NCBI GenBank assembly: GCA_043721915.1
Contig: JAYSPV010000067.1
Span: 36,472 to 100,471 of the forward strand
Reading direction: 5' to 3'
DNA: 64,000 nucleotides
Source of the DNA: UBA668 sp043721915
GTDB lineage: Bacteria > Actinomycetota > Acidimicrobiia > Acidimicrobiales > Ilumatobacteraceae
Position numbers and translations under genes: made by a program
Notes under the pieces: model-generated
What the model saw: the letters and a program-made list of their open reading frames with translations, nothing else
Told to the model about the DNA's origin: nothing
Database searches by the model: none
Part shown: positions 34,924-42,468 of the stretch, one piece after another
Numbering within the stretch: position 1 is the first letter of the stretch
Layout of the letters: each line of letters begins with the position of its first letter

Positions 34924-35157
34924 TGTTCGATCAAGAAGTCAACCCGGAACCCCGAATTCTTCGCGGCGTGTTCACGAACCGGCTCCCGCGCGCCCTGGTC
35001 AGCACAAGTCGTTCACGCGAGCGGCTCGCACGGCATCGGCTCGTCGCTGAACCGGTGGTCGAACAATCGGGCGCCGACGCCGGACGGCATCCACCTCGGG
35101 GAGCGCGGACCCGCTCCCTACGTGCAGCTGATCCTCGACGCACTCGCAGCGGGCTGA
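34921..35157 (+). pseudogene. Fragment resembling the C-terminus of an SGNH hydrolase
   Basis: A 78-codon frame ends TPDGIHLGERGPAPYVQLIL plus six residues. This matches the last block of SGNH/GDSL esterases (Asp-x-x-His catalytic pair followed by a helix). The first 45 residues do not resemble the family, and the other three blocks are absent. It appears to be the remains of a hydrolase gene whose front is missing next to the HNH gene. A short functional protein is possible but less likely. Confidence 0.4.
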
Positions 35158-35169
35158 ACCGCCGTGAAG

Positions 35170-36300
35170 TCAGACGCGGTGGCGGGCGACTTCGTAGACC
35201 GCGAGTGCGGCGGCGGTGCTGACGTTGAGCGAGCTGAGCCGGCCCATCATCGGGATGCTGACGATCATGTCGCAGCGCTCTCGCACGAGACGCGAGAGGC
35301 CCGAGCCCTCCGCTCCCATCACGAGGCAGATCGCGTCGGTTGCCAGATCGCCGATCTCGAACAGCGTGCGATCGGCGGCATCATCGAGGCCGACCACCCA
35401 GATGCCGGCTTCCTTGATGCGGGCGAGCGCAGCCGGTAGGCCTCCGACGATCGACATCGGTACGTGCTCCACCGCCCCGGCCGCTGCCTTGGCGACCGTG
35501 GGGGTGACGTGCACCGCCCGATGGCGTGGTAGCACCACGCCCTGCACGCCCGCGCCGTCGCAGCAGCGCAGCAGTGCACCCAGGTTGCCCGGATCGGTCA
35601 CGCCGTCGACCGCGACCAGGAACGGTTGCTTCGTTCCCTTGCGAACCAACAGGGCTGCCAGCTCGGTCTCCTGCAACGGTGCGGCAAAGGCGAGCACACC
35701 CTGGGGTGCCTCGCTGCGTGCCTGATCGTCGAGGCGACGGCGGGCTACCTGGGTGACGGTGACTCGCATTGTCTTCGCGATGTCGATGATGTCGCCGATG
35801 ACCTCGGCAGTGTTGCTGTCCGCGTCGAGATCCACCGAGACCCACACCTCGTGCACGCGCCGCTTGCCGGCGATCAGCAGCTCACGAACGGCCTGACGGC
35901 CCTCCACCTGCTCGCCACCCAACGGCTTGTCGACCGGGCGATTGCGCTCGTCGCCGGGTTGGGCGATGCGGCCGGTGCGGCCGGCGCCACGCGAGGCGTA
36001 CTGGCGCGAGCCGGTGACGCCACGGTTGCTGGCCGTTCGGCTGGAGCCGCCCGCGCCCGACCGGCTGCCGCGCACTCCGCTGCCTCGGCCTTCGCCCGCA
36101 GCCGCTCCGCTTTCTGCCGCAGGGCCCGTGCCCGTGCCTCGACCGCCCGTGACTCGGCCGCCCGTGCCCGTGCCGCGGCCGGCGGCCCCTGTTGTGCCAC
36201 GCGTCGCGCCTGCGCCGCTCGCGCCTCCACGTGGCTTGCCGGTGCCGGATGTGCGCGCGCCGCGCGGGCCGCCGGACGATGCTGGTTTACGAGGCTTCAC
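35170..36300 (-). CDS. rlmB: 23S rRNA 2'-O-methyltransferase (SpoU/TrmH family, RlmB-like)
   Basis: The 376-aa protein has a substrate-binding L30e-like domain (about residues 130-215) and a SPOUT knot domain with the three SpoU motifs: VDGVTDPGNLGALLR, LVMGAEGSGLS and IPMMGRLSSLNVSTAAAL. It methylates a ribose 2'-OH, most likely in 23S rRNA. About 125 N-terminal residues are Gly/Arg/Thr/Ser-rich and look disordered, possibly for RNA binding. Its GTG start overlaps the ispDF stop (GTGA), so the genes are coupled. Confidence 0.88.
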   Translation of the reverse strand: MKPRKPASSGGPRGARTSGTGKPRGGASGAGATRGTTGAAGRGTGTGGRVTGGRGTGTGPAAESGAAAGEGRGSGVRGSRSGAGGSSRTASNRGVTGSRQYASRGAGRTGRIAQPGDERNRPVDKPLGGEQVEGRQAVRELLIAGKRRVHEVWVSVDLDADSNTAEVIGDIIDIAKTMRVTVTQVARRRLDDQARSEAPQGVLAFAAPLQETELAALLVRKGTKQPFLVAVDGVTDPGNLGALLRCCDGAGVQGVVLPRHRAVHVTPTVAKAAAGAVEHVPMSIVGGLPAALARIKEAGIWVVGLDDAADRTLFEIGDLATDAICLVMGAEGSGLSRLVRERCDMIVSIPMMGRLSSLNVSTAAALAVYEVARHRV

Positions 36301-37454
36301 TGGTCGGTCTCCTTGACTGCGGGCTCATCGCCGATGATCAGGGCGGACGCCCACACGGCAATGCCTTCCTGACGCCCGAGCGCCCCCAGGCCCTCGGCCC
36401 GGCGGCCCTTGACGGTGACGGGTGCACCTGCGGCTTCACTGAGCCGCTGCTGCATCGTCGCCCTGTGTGGCGCCAGTTTCGGGGTTTCGCACACCACCGA
36501 ACAGTCGACGTTACCGATGCGATACCCCGCTTCGCGCACGAGCCCCGCGGCGTGACGCAACAACTGCAGCGAATCGGCGCCCTTCCACTGGGGATCCGTG
36601 TCGGGGAAGTGCTCGCCGATGTCGCCCAAGCCAGCCGCACCGAGCAGTGCATCGGTGGCCGCGTGGGCGATCGCATCGGCGTCGCTGTGGCCGTGCAGAC
36701 CGCGTGCCCCTTCGAACAACACCCCGCCCAACACCAGTGGCCGGGCCGGGTCGTCGCTGAATCGGTGGATGTCGAACCCCTGCCCGACACGGATGGTTGG
36801 TGCGTTCATCTGCGCTCCTTCTGGTGCGGCGTGCTGACGGGCCCAGCGCAGATCGTCGGGATCGGTGATCTTGCGGTTGACGACATCGCCCTCCACGACC
36901 ACGACTCGCCCACCGCCGGCCTCCACCAACGCGGCGTCGTCGGTGGCGTCCGCGCCCGAGGCGTGGGCGGCGCGCAGCACGCTCGCCCGGAACGCCTGCG
37001 GGGTCTGCACCGCTCTCAGTTCGGCTCTCGGAGGGGTGCCGATCACCAGGCCGCGTGCATCGACGTGCTTGATGGTGTCGGCGACCGGCACCCCGGGGAT
37101 CGCCCCGTCGGCGCCCGCGGCGACTGCTTCGATCACGCGTGCGAACACTCCCGCATCGGCGAACGGGCGCGCCCCGTCGTGCACGCACACGATCGTGGCG
37201 TCGGCCGGGACATGCGCCAGACCGTTGCGCACCGACTCACTCCGCGAGGCCCCGCCGGCGACACCGCCCTCACGCTCGGCGTCGGCGGCGGGCACCACGA
37301 CCACCACGCCCTCGCCGGCCGCCCGCGCGGCCGCGACCGACCAGTCGAGCACTCGCTGTTCGCCGACGATTTCGAACTGCTTCATCCCTCCGAAGCGCAG
37401 CCCGGAACCGCCCGCAACGACGATCGTCCACACCCGCTCGGCGGGCGGCGACAT
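36297..37454 (-). CDS. ispDF: Bifunctional MEP-pathway enzyme IspD-IspF
   Basis: This protein of about 385 aa joins IspD (residues about 6-220: VVAGGSGLRFGGMKQF, VCVHDGARPF, AVQTPQAF) to IspF (about 230-380: RVGQGFDIHRF with metal ligands, HSDADAIAHAATDALLGA, HFPDTDPQWKGADS). It makes CDP-methylerythritol and later the 2,4-cyclodiphosphate in isoprenoid synthesis. A longer frame to 37532 exists, but the ATG at 37454 starts right before the IspD fold and avoids overlap with the divergent Crp gene. It is followed by rlmB. Confidence 0.92.
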   Translation of the reverse strand: MSPPAERVWTIVVAGGSGLRFGGMKQFEIVGEQRVLDWSVAAARAAGEGVVVVVPAADAEREGGVAGGASRSESVRNGLAHVPADATIVCVHDGARPFADAGVFARVIEAVAAGADGAIPGVPVADTIKHVDARGLVIGTPPRAELRAVQTPQAFRASVLRAAHASGADATDDAALVEAGGGRVVVVEGDVVNRKITDPDDLRWARQHAAPEGAQMNAPTIRVGQGFDIHRFSDDPARPLVLGGVLFEGARGLHGHSDADAIAHAATDALLGAAGLGDIGEHFPDTDPQWKGADSLQLLRHAAGLVREAGYRIGNVDCSVVCETPKLAPHRATMQQRLSEAAGAPVTVKGRRAEGLGALGRQEGIAVWASALIIGDEPAVKETDQ

Positions 37455-37517
37455 CGCGCCTGGGGACGTTCTCTGCGGTTGCTGCCACGACACCCCGGCG
37501 AGGGTAGTACCGTTCGA

Positions 37518-38186
37518 ATGACCATGGCTCACGAAGAACTGCTCGCCCGAACCGATTTCTTCGCGGATGCGCCGCCGGCGACCGTCCGTGACCTAGCGGC
37601 TGCCGGCAGCGAACTGCACCTCATCCGCGGCGACGTGCTGTTTCGCGAGGGTGATGTCGCCGATTCGCTCTACCTCGTCGTCAGCGGCCGCGTCGCGATC
37701 GCGATCGCCAATCCGATCGACCATCGCGAGACCGTCGTGGCGTTGATGGACGGTGGCGACCTGTTCGGCGAGATGGCGATGCTCGACGCCGGCCCACGTT
37801 CGGCGATGGCGCGGGCGCTCGAGCCCTCCACCGTGTTCGCGATCCCGTTCGATCCGGTGGTCAGCGCCTTCCGTAGCGACCCCACGCTGCTGTGGGGTGT
37901 CACCCGGCTGCTCGCGCAGCGTCTACGGGTGATGGACGAAGCCCTCGCCGACAGCGTCTTCCTCGATGTCACCGGCCGCACCGCCAAGCGCCTGCTCGAA
38001 CTGTCAGAAGGATCCGACGAGTTCCTGTTGCCGATCACGCAGGAGGAACTTGCCGGCATGGTCGGCGCCTCGCGCGAGCGCGTCAACAAGGCCATCGCCA
38101 GCTTCATCCGCCTCGGCTGGATCGATCAGCACGAGCGTCGCTACGTGATCATCAAGCGCGACGCCCTCCAGCTCCGCGCCCGCTGA
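37518..38186 (+). CDS. Crp/Fnr-family transcriptional regulator
   Basis: The 222-aa protein has a cyclic-nucleotide-binding beta-roll (about residues 15-130) with GDLFGEMAMLDAGPRSAMARA, which keeps the Glu and Arg that contact cAMP in Crp. A winged HTH follows (ITQEELAGMVGASRERVNKA). No Fnr-type cysteines are present. It is likely a cAMP-type regulator, but the ligand is not proven. It is divergent from ispDF with 63 bp between starts. Confidence 0.9.
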   Translation: MTMAHEELLARTDFFADAPPATVRDLAAAGSELHLIRGDVLFREGDVADSLYLVVSGRVAIAIANPIDHRETVVALMDGGDLFGEMAMLDAGPRSAMARALEPSTVFAIPFDPVVSAFRSDPTLLWGVTRLLAQRLRVMDEALADSVFLDVTGRTAKRLLELSEGSDEFLLPITQEELAGMVGASRERVNKAIASFIRLGWIDQHERRYVIIKRDALQLRAR

Positions 38187-38217
38187 GGCCGAACGTCGCC
38201 GCAAGAACCGGCGCCGC

Positions 38218-38985
38218 TCAGGCGTCGCGGCGATCGACCAGCCACGCGCCCAGCACGGTCAGTGCCGCGGCGACGGCGCCGAAGTAGAAGCCGGCTACGA
38301 CCCGTGATGGGCCGTTACCGAGGCCATCGACGAACACCAGGCGGATACCCGCTTGGAACGGCATCCAGTTGCGCACGTTCTCGTTGTCGGTGGCGAGCAC
38401 GAGCAGTTGCCCGACGAGGCCTTCAGCGATCAGCGGCCACACGATCAGCAGCGCCACTGCGACAGCGGTGCTGCGCGTGAGCAGCCCGAGGCCGAAGCCG
38501 GCGAGCGTCATCAAGGCCGTCAACACGACGGCGCCCGCCATCGCCGGCAGCCCGGTGGGCACCTCCGCCAGATCGATGGTGGCGCCCTGTCCGCGGGCAA
38601 TCGCGCCACCCAGGTACCAGCCGATCAGCTGGACGACGATCGCCAACTCGGTGGTGAACGACACGACGATGATGACCTTGGCGGCGACGACCTTCAGTCG
38701 CTTGGGTGTGGCGGCGAACGTGGGCCGGATGGTGCCGAACCCGAACTCGCCGGTGATCGAGGCCGCCGCCAGCGAGCCGCACAGCAATGCGGCGACGACG
38801 GTGGTGCCGGTGAGCACGCCGATGAGACCCTCGGTGTCGAGGCCGGCGCCGTCGCCACCATCACCGCTGCTGAAGATGGCGGTCAGCAGGGTGACGATGA
38901 GCGGGAACGCAACTGCGATGATGGCCAGCACCCAGTGCATCGTGACAGTGCGCAACTTGATCCATTCGGAACGCAGCAGGTTCAT
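38218..38985 (-). CDS. ABC-2 type transporter permease
   Basis: This 255-aa integral membrane protein has about six helices, beginning MNLLRSEWIKLRTVTMHWVL, the typical start of actinobacterial ABC-2 permeases. Helices are visible at about residues 17-37, 58-77, 100-120, 140-165, 170-190 and 228-247. It pairs with the ATPase encoded just upstream; their genes overlap by one base (TGATG). The transported substrate is unknown. Confidence 0.88.
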   Translation of the reverse strand: MNLLRSEWIKLRTVTMHWVLAIIAVAFPLIVTLLTAIFSSGDGGDGAGLDTEGLIGVLTGTTVVAALLCGSLAAASITGEFGFGTIRPTFAATPKRLKVVAAKVIIVVSFTTELAIVVQLIGWYLGGAIARGQGATIDLAEVPTGLPAMAGAVVLTALMTLAGFGLGLLTRSTAVAVALLIVWPLIAEGLVGQLLVLATDNENVRNWMPFQAGIRLVFVDGLGNGPSRVVAGFYFGAVAAALTVLGAWLVDRRDA

Positions 38986-39905
38986 CACTGGACGGCTCCC
39001 TGCCCGCCGGAGCGGTACTCCTGCGATGCTGCGGTCGCCTTCAAGAACGCATCCTCGAGCGAGCCTGTCTGCGGTGACAGCTCGTGCAGCACGACCTGCT
39101 GTGCGGCGGCCATCTCGCCGACGACTGGGCAGGTGAGGGCGCGGATGTGCCACGTCGTGGCATCGACCTCGTCGATGACGCCGCCGCGCTGCTCGACGGG
39201 CTGGCGCAACGCCAGCAGGCTCGGGCTCTGCACCCGTACCCAGCGCTCGCCGTAGCGCTCGACGAACTCCGCGACGGTTGACTGCTCGATGAGGCGACCC
39301 TGGCCGATGACCACGAGGTCCTGTGCCATCAGCGCCATTTCCGACAGCTGGTGGCTGCTGACCAGCACGGTTCTGCCCTGCGAGGCGAGGTGCACCAGCA
39401 CGTCGCGGATCCAGCGGATGCCCTCGGGGTCGAGGCCGTTGGCGGGCTCGTCGAGGATGATCGTGTGCGGATCGCCCAGCAGCACGCCGGCCAGGCCCAA
39501 CCGCTGACGCATGCCCAGCGAGTAGCCGCGTAGGCGGGCGCCGCCGACGGCGGAGAGGCCGACCAGATCCAGCACCTCGTCGACCCGGGAGCGGGCGATG
39601 CCGTTGCTGGCCGCGAGCCAGCGCAGGTGGTTGCGGCCCGAGCGACCAGGGTGCACGTAGCCCGCGTCGAGCAGTGAACCCACCTCGTGCAGCGGCGTGC
39701 GCAGCGAGTGGTACGGGCGCCCGTCGAACAGGGTTGTACCCGCCTCGGGCCGGTCGAGGCCGAGCATGCAACGCATCGAGGTGCTCTTGCCCGAGCCGTT
39801 GGGTCCGAGGAAGCCGGTGACCTGGCCCGGGCGCACCTCGAACGAGAGGTGGTCGACCGCCAACTTGGCGCCGAAGCGCTTGGTGAGATCGGCGACCGAG
39901 ATCAT
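38985..39905 (-). CDS. ABC transporter ATP-binding protein
   Basis: This 306-aa ATPase has Walker A GPNGSGKS near residue 35, the signature YSLGMRQRLGLA (SLGMR in place of the canonical LSGGQ), Walker B HTIILDEP and the switch His in LVSSHQLSE. A C-terminal extension of about 80 residues is of the kind found in multidrug/bacitracin-type exporters. It energises the ABC-2 permease encoded next to it. Substrate unknown. Confidence 0.92.
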   Translation of the reverse strand: MISVADLTKRFGAKLAVDHLSFEVRPGQVTGFLGPNGSGKSTSMRCMLGLDRPEAGTTLFDGRPYHSLRTPLHEVGSLLDAGYVHPGRSGRNHLRWLAASNGIARSRVDEVLDLVGLSAVGGARLRGYSLGMRQRLGLAGVLLGDPHTIILDEPANGLDPEGIRWIRDVLVHLASQGRTVLVSSHQLSEMALMAQDLVVIGQGRLIEQSTVAEFVERYGERWVRVQSPSLLALRQPVEQRGGVIDEVDATTWHIRALTCPVVGEMAAAQQVVLHELSPQTGSLEDAFLKATAASQEYRSGGQGAVQ

Positions 39906-39932
39906 CGCGGCGGCTGGGTCATCCGGCGATCA

Positions 39933-41123
39933 TCACAACGTGTCGACGAACGCGTTGGCGACCACAACCGGGTCGGTGCCGTTGGTGATGATCTCGTTGA
40001 GCATCTGGTTCAGTCGCTCGGTGGTGAGTGCACTGCCGATGCTGTCGAGAGCGAAGATGGCCTCCGGCGTGGCGACGTCGCCGTCGACCAGCGCGATCAG
40101 CGCGTTGCTCGGGATCATCACCTTGTCGTCGAGCAGCAAGGTCATCCGGGCCGTACCGATCACCGGGTTCAGCGAGTTGAGCGCGAAGCAGTCGGCGTCG
40201 CCGTTCTTCACGGCCTCGGGGACAGCGTCGTCCTCGATGGTGAGCACGTCCTTGAACTGGCCGCCGTAGTAGCGCTCGAGCGCCGGGTAGCCCTGCGCGT
40301 CGTCGCCCATGAAGGCTGCCGAGCCGGCGAGCCGAATGCCGGGGGCGCTCGAGGCGAGGTCGGTGAGCGTGACGAACTGGACGCCGGCGTTGGCTTCCAT
40401 GGCGGCGGCAGTGCAGGCGATGACGGTCTTGACCTCGGCGGCTGCACCGTTGTTGACCAGCAACACGTCGGGCATACCCGCATTGATGGAGGCGATCTGC
40501 TCGGTCACCGTGCGACCGTTGGTGATCGGCGATGTGGTAGTGGTGACGGCCTCTGTCGTTGCCGGTTCTGTCGTTGGGGTCTCGGTGGTGCTGGTCTCGG
40601 CGACCGTCGTCTCGGTGGTGGTGCCGACGACGACGGTGGTGCTGGTGACTGCAGGCGTCGAGTCGGGCGTCGTGTCGCCGACGGTCGTCGTGGGCGGCAG
40701 CGTGGTGGTCACGATCGTGATCGGTGCCTGTGTGGTGGCGGGGCCGGCCGGCACGCTGGTGGTGGGCGACGGCTGTGCGCCGGGCTGCGAGTAGACGAAG
40801 GTCAGCAGGTCGAGCGTGGTGTCGGGGATCAGCTGGAAGGCGCCGTCCTGGATCGCCTGGTAGTAGCCGGCGCGGTCGAGATCCACCGGGTCCTTGCGGG
40901 CGACGCGGAAGCCGTTGTCCTCCAACACGCGGGCGTAGATGGCAGCCATCAGTTGGCTCTGCGGGTCACCCTTCACCGACGTCACCGAGATTCGTGGGGG
41001 CAGCAGGATGGTCGGGGTGGAAGTGGTCGCATCGTCACTGCACGCCGACAGCGCCAGCGCGGCGAGCGCCGCAGGGCCGAGGCATCGTGTGAGCAATCGG
41101 GCAGTGTTCGTGGTCCGCTTCAT
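39933..41123 (-). CDS. OpuAC-like substrate-binding lipoprotein with Thr-rich insertion
   Basis: The 396-aa protein starts with a lipoprotein signal (lipobox LSAC at about residue 28). A periplasmic-binding-type domain of the OpuAC (glycine betaine/choline) class is split. Its first part (about 45-112, DPQSQLMAAIYARVLEDNGF) is separated from the second (about 205-396, AGMPDVLLVNNGAAAEVKTV, YPALERYYGGQFKDVLTIED) by nearly 95 residues that are mostly Thr, Ser, Pro and Val. No matching OpuA ATPase or OpuAB permease is adjacent; the upstream ABC pair is of another type. Ligand unproven. Confidence 0.78.
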   Translation of the reverse strand: MKRTTNTARLLTRCLGPAALAALALSACSDDATTSTPTILLPPRISVTSVKGDPQSQLMAAIYARVLEDNGFRVARKDPVDLDRAGYYQAIQDGAFQLIPDTTLDLLTFVYSQPGAQPSPTTSVPAGPATTQAPITIVTTTLPPTTTVGDTTPDSTPAVTSTTVVVGTTTETTVAETSTTETPTTEPATTEAVTTTTSPITNGRTVTEQIASINAGMPDVLLVNNGAAAEVKTVIACTAAAMEANAGVQFVTLTDLASSAPGIRLAGSAAFMGDDAQGYPALERYYGGQFKDVLTIEDDAVPEAVKNGDADCFALNSLNPVIGTARMTLLLDDKVMIPSNALIALVDGDVATPEAIFALDSIGSALTTERLNQMLNEIITNGTDPVVVANAFVDTL

Positions 41124-41202
41124 CGGGGAGCGAGCCTAGTGGTGCAACGGGGGCCTGCGGTCGTCGCCCTGCAGTCGTCGCCCAGCACGGCAAGATGGTG
41201 CG

Positions 41203-42468
41203 ATGACCCGAACGGCCGACTCGTTGCCGCTGTCGCGCTACTCACCGGTGGCGTGGCACGTGGCGCGTTGGGGCGACGAGTCGTTCAGCGGGGGTTCGTG
41301 GAGCGCGCTCGCACCGGGCGGTTCGCCCGCCGACAGGGCGACGCTGGGACAACCGATCGATGGGCGCTTCGTGCTCGCCGGTGATGCCACCAACCCGGTG
41401 GCGCCATCGATGACCCACGGTGCGTACGACGAGGGCGTACGTGCGGCGCGGTGGGCGTGCGATGTCGCCGGTGCGAGTCGGGTCATCGTCATTGGTGCGG
41501 GTTTCGCCGGGCTCGGGGCAGTGCGCACCCTGCACGACGCCGGCGTGCAGGTACGTGTCGTGGAGGCGCGTGATCGGCTGGGCGGGCGCGCGTGCAGCGT
41601 GTCGCTCGGTGCGGGCGTGGTGGCTGACGCCGGAGCGGCGTGGCTGCAGCAGTACGACACCAACTCGCTCGCCCGGCTGGCACAGCAGTGGGGCCTTGCC
41701 ACTGTCGCGACCGACTTCCATGCCCCGCTGGCGGCGGCGCCCGGCGGACGGGTCGGCGACGTCCCCGCTGCGCTCGAACGGCTCGGTGCAGCTCTTGGCG
41801 GCGCACATGTGGGTGCGTCGGTGGCCGCCGTTGTGGCGAGCGTGATGGCGGCTGCCGATGCGGACTCGCATCGTGCGCTGCGGCATGCGATCGACCTCGA
41901 CATCGACCTCGAGAACGGCGTCGAGCACTCTCGGCTCTCCGCCGAGTTCGTCCTGCAGGAGCCAGGTGTCGGCAACGGCGACCGGTGGCTGCCCGGCGGC
42001 TACGGCCAGCTCGTCGAGCGCCTGGCCGAGGGCATCCACGTGGACCTGGACACGCCCGTGCGTGAGATCGCCTGGGACGGCAACGGAGTGCGCGTCGACG
42101 GCTCGCGGGCCGACGTGTGCATCTGCACGATCCCGATGTGGCTGGTGCCGCAGTTGCGGCTCAGCCCCGGCCTACCGTCGGCGCACGCCGCCGCCCTGGG
42201 CCGGCTCAGCCCAGGTCTGGTCGAGAAGGTGTTGCTGCGCTTCGAGGAGCGCTGGTGGCCCGCCGACGGCAACGGATACCTCCGCTGGTACGACACACCC
42301 GCGAGTTGGGGCGAGTGGCTCGATCTCACCGACGGTGTGGGCGCACCCGTGGTGGCCGCGTTGATCGCCGGCGATGCGGTGCGGCGCCATCATCATGGTC
42401 GCACCGACGCCGAGATCGCCGCGGACGTCGCCACCGCGCTGCGCCGGTGGTCCTCGGCACTGACCTGA
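41203..42468 (+). CDS. Circularly permuted flavin amine oxidase-like protein
   Basis: The 421-aa protein carries flavin monoamine-oxidase motifs in swapped order. Residues about 18-85 match what is normally the C-terminal end of the family: VARWGDESFSGGSWS, FVLAGDATNP and THGAYDEGVRAARWA, the FAD-contacting segments. Only then, at residue 98, comes the dinucleotide-binding VIVIGAGFAGLGAVRTLHDA, with VVEARDRLGGRA after it, and the chain ends where the usual C-terminal block would begin. All parts for FAD binding are present, so an active oxidase is plausible. Substrate unknown. Its 3' end overlaps the FtsK-like gene by 76 bp, tail to tail. Confidence 0.78.
   Translation: MTRTADSLPLSRYSPVAWHVARWGDESFSGGSWSALAPGGSPADRATLGQPIDGRFVLAGDATNPVAPSMTHGAYDEGVRAARWACDVAGASRVIVIGAGFAGLGAVRTLHDAGVQVRVVEARDRLGGRACSVSLGAGVVADAGAAWLQQYDTNSLARLAQQWGLATVATDFHAPLAAAPGGRVGDVPAALERLGAALGGAHVGASVAAVVASVMAAADADSHRALRHAIDLDIDLENGVEHSRLSAEFVLQEPGVGNGDRWLPGGYGQLVERLAEGIHVDLDTPVREIAWDGNGVRVDGSRADVCICTIPMWLVPQLRLSPGLPSAHAAALGRLSPGLVEKVLLRFEERWWPADGNGYLRWYDTPASWGEWLDLTDGVGAPVVAALIAGDAVRRHHHGRTDAEIAADVATALRRWSSALT

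Noticed and set aside
36192..37517. N-terminal extension of the Crp-family regulator by 440 codons
   Set aside because: It runs antisense through ispDF; the Crp fold begins at the ATG at 37518.
38218..41123. Betaine uptake system made of the ABC pair and the OpuAC-like lipoprotein
   Set aside because: The ATPase-permease pair is an ABC-2 exporter type, not an OpuA importer, so shared function is not supported.
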